This document shows, piece by piece, positions 61,154 through 64,000 of a stretch of 64,000 bases of DNA. The notes under the pieces were generated by a model. That model was given only the letters and a program-made list of their open reading frames with translations. It was not told where the DNA came from and searched no databases. Both the position numbers and the translations under genes were made by a program. Every line of letters starts with the position of its first letter. The stretch's first letter is position 1. The DNA is taken from assembly GCA_045590955.1 (NCBI GenBank), contig JAZNSB010000020.1, forward strand, positions 1-64,000, written 5' to 3'. The DNA comes from JAZNSB01 sp045590955 (GTDB taxonomy: Bacteria > Pseudomonadota > Alphaproteobacteria > RF32 > CAG-239).

Positions 61154-62956
61154 ATGGGAAAAAAAGAAAATTCACTGGTTTCATTACCGGAATGGGACTT
61201 GTCATTTGCCTTTTACCAAGGGTTTGAAGACCCTCAAATTGAGGTAGAAAGACAATGGTTGAGCAGAGCGGCCAAAGAGCTGGAACTTTACCGTGGCACA
61301 ATTGGGGCCTTAAGACCTCATCAACTCAGCGCCATGCTCAAGAAGTATGAGCAGTTTATTGAGATAAGCAGCAAACTTTCTTATTATGCATATCTTTATT
61401 CTGATACGCACAAAACAGATGAGAAAGTATCGCAGTTCAAAGCAAAAATCAACGAGGAGATATCATCTGTGTTTGAAACGGTTCGTTTCATTCACTTTGA
61501 GCTCAACGGATTGCCTCAAGACAAAAAGATGGAGTTTCTTAACCATCCCAAGCTCTACCGTTGGATACCTTGGTTGCAGAGCCTGTTTGCAGGATACTGG
61601 TCGCTTAACGAAACTGCAGCATTTATCATTGATAAAAAATCATTGGTATCTTCATCATACAGCAGGTTGTATGATGAAACGTGCACCGCTTTAAGGTTCA
61701 AATACAATGGTAAAACCTACAATGAGCCCGAAATCAAGGCAAAGTTGTCAAGCTCTTCAGCCGCCGAACGACGTTCCGTCATGGCAGAAGTAAACCGTGT
61801 ATACAAAAGCCAGGCTCATATCATCACGTTTTGTTACAACATGATCATGAAAGACAAGCAAGTTGATGATGAGTTACATGGCATAAGAGAAGCGGTTATG
61901 TCCAGCTTGTATTCCAATGGCATCACCAAAGAAGACTTGCTGGCAATGGTAAATGCAGTTGTGGATTCATATATCCCGATTTCGCATCGCTTTTATAAGC
62001 TTCTTGCCAAGCTTATGAAGGTAGACCAAATTGGCTATGAAGACAGATGCTTTAACCCTGTGGAGGTAAACAAAAAGAAAATCACATGGGAAGAGTGCGT
62101 TGAACAGGTATTGTCGGCGTATGTTCAATTTTCACCGGAGTATGCTGCTTATGCAGAGGAAATTGTCAAAAGCAACATAATTGATGTTGCTCCTCGCAAG
62201 GGTAAAGTAAGCGGAGCATATTGTATCAGGGGCCATGTTCCTTACATTTTGCTAAACTTTACAGGTTCTCCCGGAGATGCCAACACCTTTGCTCATGAGC
62301 TTGGTCATGGAGTTCACCATTTGCTGTCGGCAAAAGTCGGAGAGCTGAATGACACAACTCCTACCGCTTTGGCAGAAGTTGCTTCTGAGTTTGCTGAAAA
62401 TTTGCTTTTCAGACAACAATTAGCAAATGCAAGTAGCGATCGTGAAAAATTATCATTGTTGGTTGCACGTGTGCAAGTCATGATTAATTCAATTCACCGC
62501 CAGGTTTCTTTCTTCAAATTTGAAGAGAGAACCCACAAAGAGCGCAAAAAAGGTGAGCTTTCAACGGCCAGATTAAACCAAATCTGGGCAGAAGAAGTTT
62601 CTCGCTATTTGGGTTTTGATATTGGTGAAAATGCAGAGTATGGTTGGATGGATATCCCCCATATCTTTGATCGTCCCTACTATGTATATTCATACGCTTT
62701 CGCCGGATTGGTGGTTAACAATCTGATCAAGGCATATGAAAATTGGGATGCAAATCACGAATTTCAAGTTCAAGAGCGCTTTGATGAGCTCTATCTTGAC
62801 ATGCTGTCAAGTACCGGTGTTGAAGACTACAAGAGTTTGCTTGAGCCTTTTGGCATTGAAGCAAACGATCCTGATTTTTGGACTAACGGACTTTCCGTCA
62901 TTACAGAGTATATTGACGAGATTGAAAGATTGGCCGAAAGTGAAGGTCTGCTGTAA
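61154..62956 (+). CDS. pepF: Oligoendopeptidase F (M3 family)
   Basis: Cytoplasmic zinc oligopeptidase, 600 residues. The helical N-terminal lobe leads to the catalytic domain with HELGH at residues 381-385 (FAHELGHGVHH) and the downstream Glu ligand probably in EVASEFAE. Family length is normal. Composition is GC-richer than the surrounding genes and there is no SD before the ATG (leader ends TCTACGATTACT), so it may be acquired. Single-gene unit with its own promoter and terminator. Confidence 0.92.
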   Translation: MGKKENSLVSLPEWDLSFAFYQGFEDPQIEVERQWLSRAAKELELYRGTIGALRPHQLSAMLKKYEQFIEISSKLSYYAYLYSDTHKTDEKVSQFKAKINEEISSVFETVRFIHFELNGLPQDKKMEFLNHPKLYRWIPWLQSLFAGYWSLNETAAFIIDKKSLVSSSYSRLYDETCTALRFKYNGKTYNEPEIKAKLSSSSAAERRSVMAEVNRVYKSQAHIITFCYNMIMKDKQVDDELHGIREAVMSSLYSNGITKEDLLAMVNAVVDSYIPISHRFYKLLAKLMKVDQIGYEDRCFNPVEVNKKKITWEECVEQVLSAYVQFSPEYAAYAEEIVKSNIIDVAPRKGKVSGAYCIRGHVPYILLNFTGSPGDANTFAHELGHGVHHLLSAKVGELNDTTPTALAEVASEFAENLLFRQQLANASSDREKLSLLVARVQVMINSIHRQVSFFKFEERTHKERKKGELSTARLNQIWAEEVSRYLGFDIGENAEYGWMDIPHIFDRPYYVYSYAFAGLVVNNLIKAYENWDANHEFQVQERFDELYLDMLSSTGVEDYKSLLEPFGIEANDPDFWTNGLSVITEYIDEIERLAESEGLL

Positions 62957-62986
62957 AAAAAAGCGGGGAATTTCCCCGCTTTTTTT
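62955..62986 (+). terminator. Terminator of pepF
   Basis: Stem AAGCGGGG with CCCCGCTT around AATTT, flanked by A and T tracts. Confidence 0.92.
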
Positions 62987-63022
62987 ATTTGCCATAAAAT
63001 GAAGTTTGGTGTTATTAATAAC

Positions 63023-63051
63023 TAGACAAAAGTATAAACAAATGGTATAAT
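63023..63051 (+). promoter_or_regulatory. Predicted promoter of the 63082 gene
   Basis: TAGACA (63023-63028), 17 bases, perfect TATAAT (63046-63051), 30 bases before the start. Confidence 0.6.
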
Positions 63052-63081
63052 AAAAACACAAAACTTATTAAGGAATATGCT

Positions 63082-64000
63082 ATGGAACACATTTTTCTGA
63101 TTGATGACTCTGAAGATACTGGCTATCGCAAACATGTTTTAGAAGCTTTGTCAGAATTTTTGGATTTGTTTCCTGAGCATAAAAATGAATTTAAGTTTCA
63201 TATTCGTATAAAGGATAAATTTTTTGAAATTCCTGCAAATGAAATAACAAAAGATAATCCCACACTAACAGAAATTAAGTATTCTGATTATGAAAAAACA
63301 ACCATGTTGTCAAGAACAGAGGGAGAAGACTGCTGGTCTGTTAATGACTGGATGGCCGGCAATGCTCAAAATAAATCTTACTTTCATTATGTTTATCCCA
63401 CAAGAAATACAATAGATAGAGAAGCCGTTAGGGGAAGCTCAGTTACATTGGGTGATATTGAAGGAATGGGTGTTTCTGAAAATGTTTCAGACAAATATAA
63501 AAAAACATCTTATGTAACAGTGCGAGCAAATATGCCTCCCAACAGATTTAAAAGCATTCTTAAACATGAATTGGGACATGCTTTTAATGCAACACATGAA
63601 GGCAGAGCTAATACGAAAGTTTATACAGATACAGGAAATCATTGTACAAATGAAGGATGTTTAATGGAAGATGGCAGAGTACGTGAGGCTAACGAAGATA
63701 GACAACCCGAGTTTTGCGAGGACTGTATAAACGCAATGCAACAATATATGAAATATATTTTTGAAGAAAATACCAATCCGAATTCAAACGCAATTACAGT
63801 TCACGACAGTGAAGAAGATTTACCTCAAAATCAAGAACCTGATGATACCTATAAGCTTTCATGGATTGCTTTTGTACGAAGACTTGGAATTGATTACCAT
63901 GATAATACTTGTGTAACAATAGATGAAGAATCAGACAATTTTTCAGCCAAAATTAAGAGACCGAACGGAGAAACAATATCCATTGTTGCTTCTTCTTCCA
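63082..64000 (+). CDS. Archaemetzincin-like zinc protein (3' end outside window)
   Basis: The first 306 residues are present. HELGH at residues 162-166 is followed by a third His at 172 (HELGHAFNATH), the metzincin spacing with Asn in place of the usual Gly. Downstream, Cys188 and Cys193 with Met195 (CTNEGCLM) and Cys212 and Cys215 (CEDC) reproduce the C-X4-C-X-M-X16-C-X2-C arrangement of archaemetzincins (M54), which hold a second zinc. There is no signal peptide; the N-terminal 150 residues and the acidic C-terminal part are unlike M54 proteins I know. SD AAGGA and a promoter precede it. Not the same family by eye as the HELGH protein at 10254. Confidence 0.7.
   Translation, partial: MEHIFLIDDSEDTGYRKHVLEALSEFLDLFPEHKNEFKFHIRIKDKFFEIPANEITKDNPTLTEIKYSDYEKTTMLSRTEGEDCWSVNDWMAGNAQNKSYFHYVYPTRNTIDREAVRGSSVTLGDIEGMGVSENVSDKYKKTSYVTVRANMPPNRFKSILKHELGHAFNATHEGRANTKVYTDTGNHCTNEGCLMEDGRVREANEDRQPEFCEDCINAMQQYMKYIFEENTNPNSNAITVHDSEEDLPQNQEPDDTYKLSWIAFVRRLGIDYHDNTCVTIDEESDNFSAKIKRPNGETISIVASSS

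Noticed and set aside
1..64000. CRISPR arrays, insertion sequences, rRNA or prophage genes
   Set aside because: No spaced short repeats, transposase, integrase other than the housekeeping XerC, or rRNA sequence was seen by eye.

Overview
The window reads as chromosome from a low-GC (roughly one third G+C by eye), flagellated alphaproteobacterium, probably an uncultured host-associated or anaerobic lineage. Reasons: lexA carries a perfect alphaproteobacterial SOS box (GTTC-N7-GTTC class); there are CckA, HdaA and MipZ-like cell-cycle proteins; the F1 ATPase genes atpHAGDC follow priA and lack the F0 genes; and AtpD has the Lys/Ala/Thr-rich N-terminal extension known from alphaproteobacteria. 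The anaerobic or host-associated lifestyle is inference, resting on the low GC, an MnmA of the CxxC type and PepF. No CRISPR array, rRNA operon, transposase or prophage was seen.

Layout. 1-7.8 kb: the 3' part of valS, a periplasmic divergent polysaccharide deacetylase, lysS, lexA, an orphan LuxR-type regulator, dCMP deaminase and eno. 7.9-12 kb is accessory: an unknown gene, a compositionally odd gene inserted before the 3' remnant of a paralogue of that unknown gene, an exported HELGH metalloprotease-like protein, two coupled tiny ORFs and tRNA-Glu. 12-17.4 kb: a PhoR-like kinase, mutS, rplM-rpsI. 17.4-20.1 kb: two paralogous small lipoproteins and several orphan genes. 20.1-22.6 kb: a glycosyltransferase and a molybdopterin-binding/MobA-like fusion. 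22.6-32.6 kb: one long minus-strand run (dacF, mipZ-like, pgm, a TM1410/GH114-like secreted protein, fliQ, fliR, flhB, cckA, hdaA) that puts flagellar export next to cell-cycle control. 32.7-40.4 kb: a CgeB-like glycosyltransferase, xerC, rpmG, an S41 peptidase, xthA, a SPOR-domain protein, an M50 protease and small unknowns. 40.5-47.8 kb: priA and atpHAGDC. 47.8-50.4 kb: two exported proteins, cysE and a hydrolase. 50.4-56.4 kb: a flagellar operon flgI-flgJ-flgN-like-flgK-flgL (minus). 56.4-60.1 kb: a divergent RNA-modification pair, mnmA against slyX and a U32/RlhA-like protein. 60.1-64 kb: unknown genes, pepF, and a truncated protein with an archaemetzincin-like zinc motif.

Most genes have a clear Shine-Dalgarno (SD) sequence and sit in tight or overlapping operons, and many units end in strong, often bidirectional, hairpin-plus-T terminators. 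A minority of mostly orphan genes (8767-9849, 18015-18320, 18950-19291, 19435-20052, 35018-35284, 39600-40376, 60576-60944, and pepF at 61154) lack an SD; three of them are visibly GC-richer. The points most worth a second look are the archaemetzincin-like protein at the right edge, the MnmA that lacks its second catalytic Cys, the insertion flanked by a duplicated gene end, the SD-masking hairpins and the SD-less gene class.
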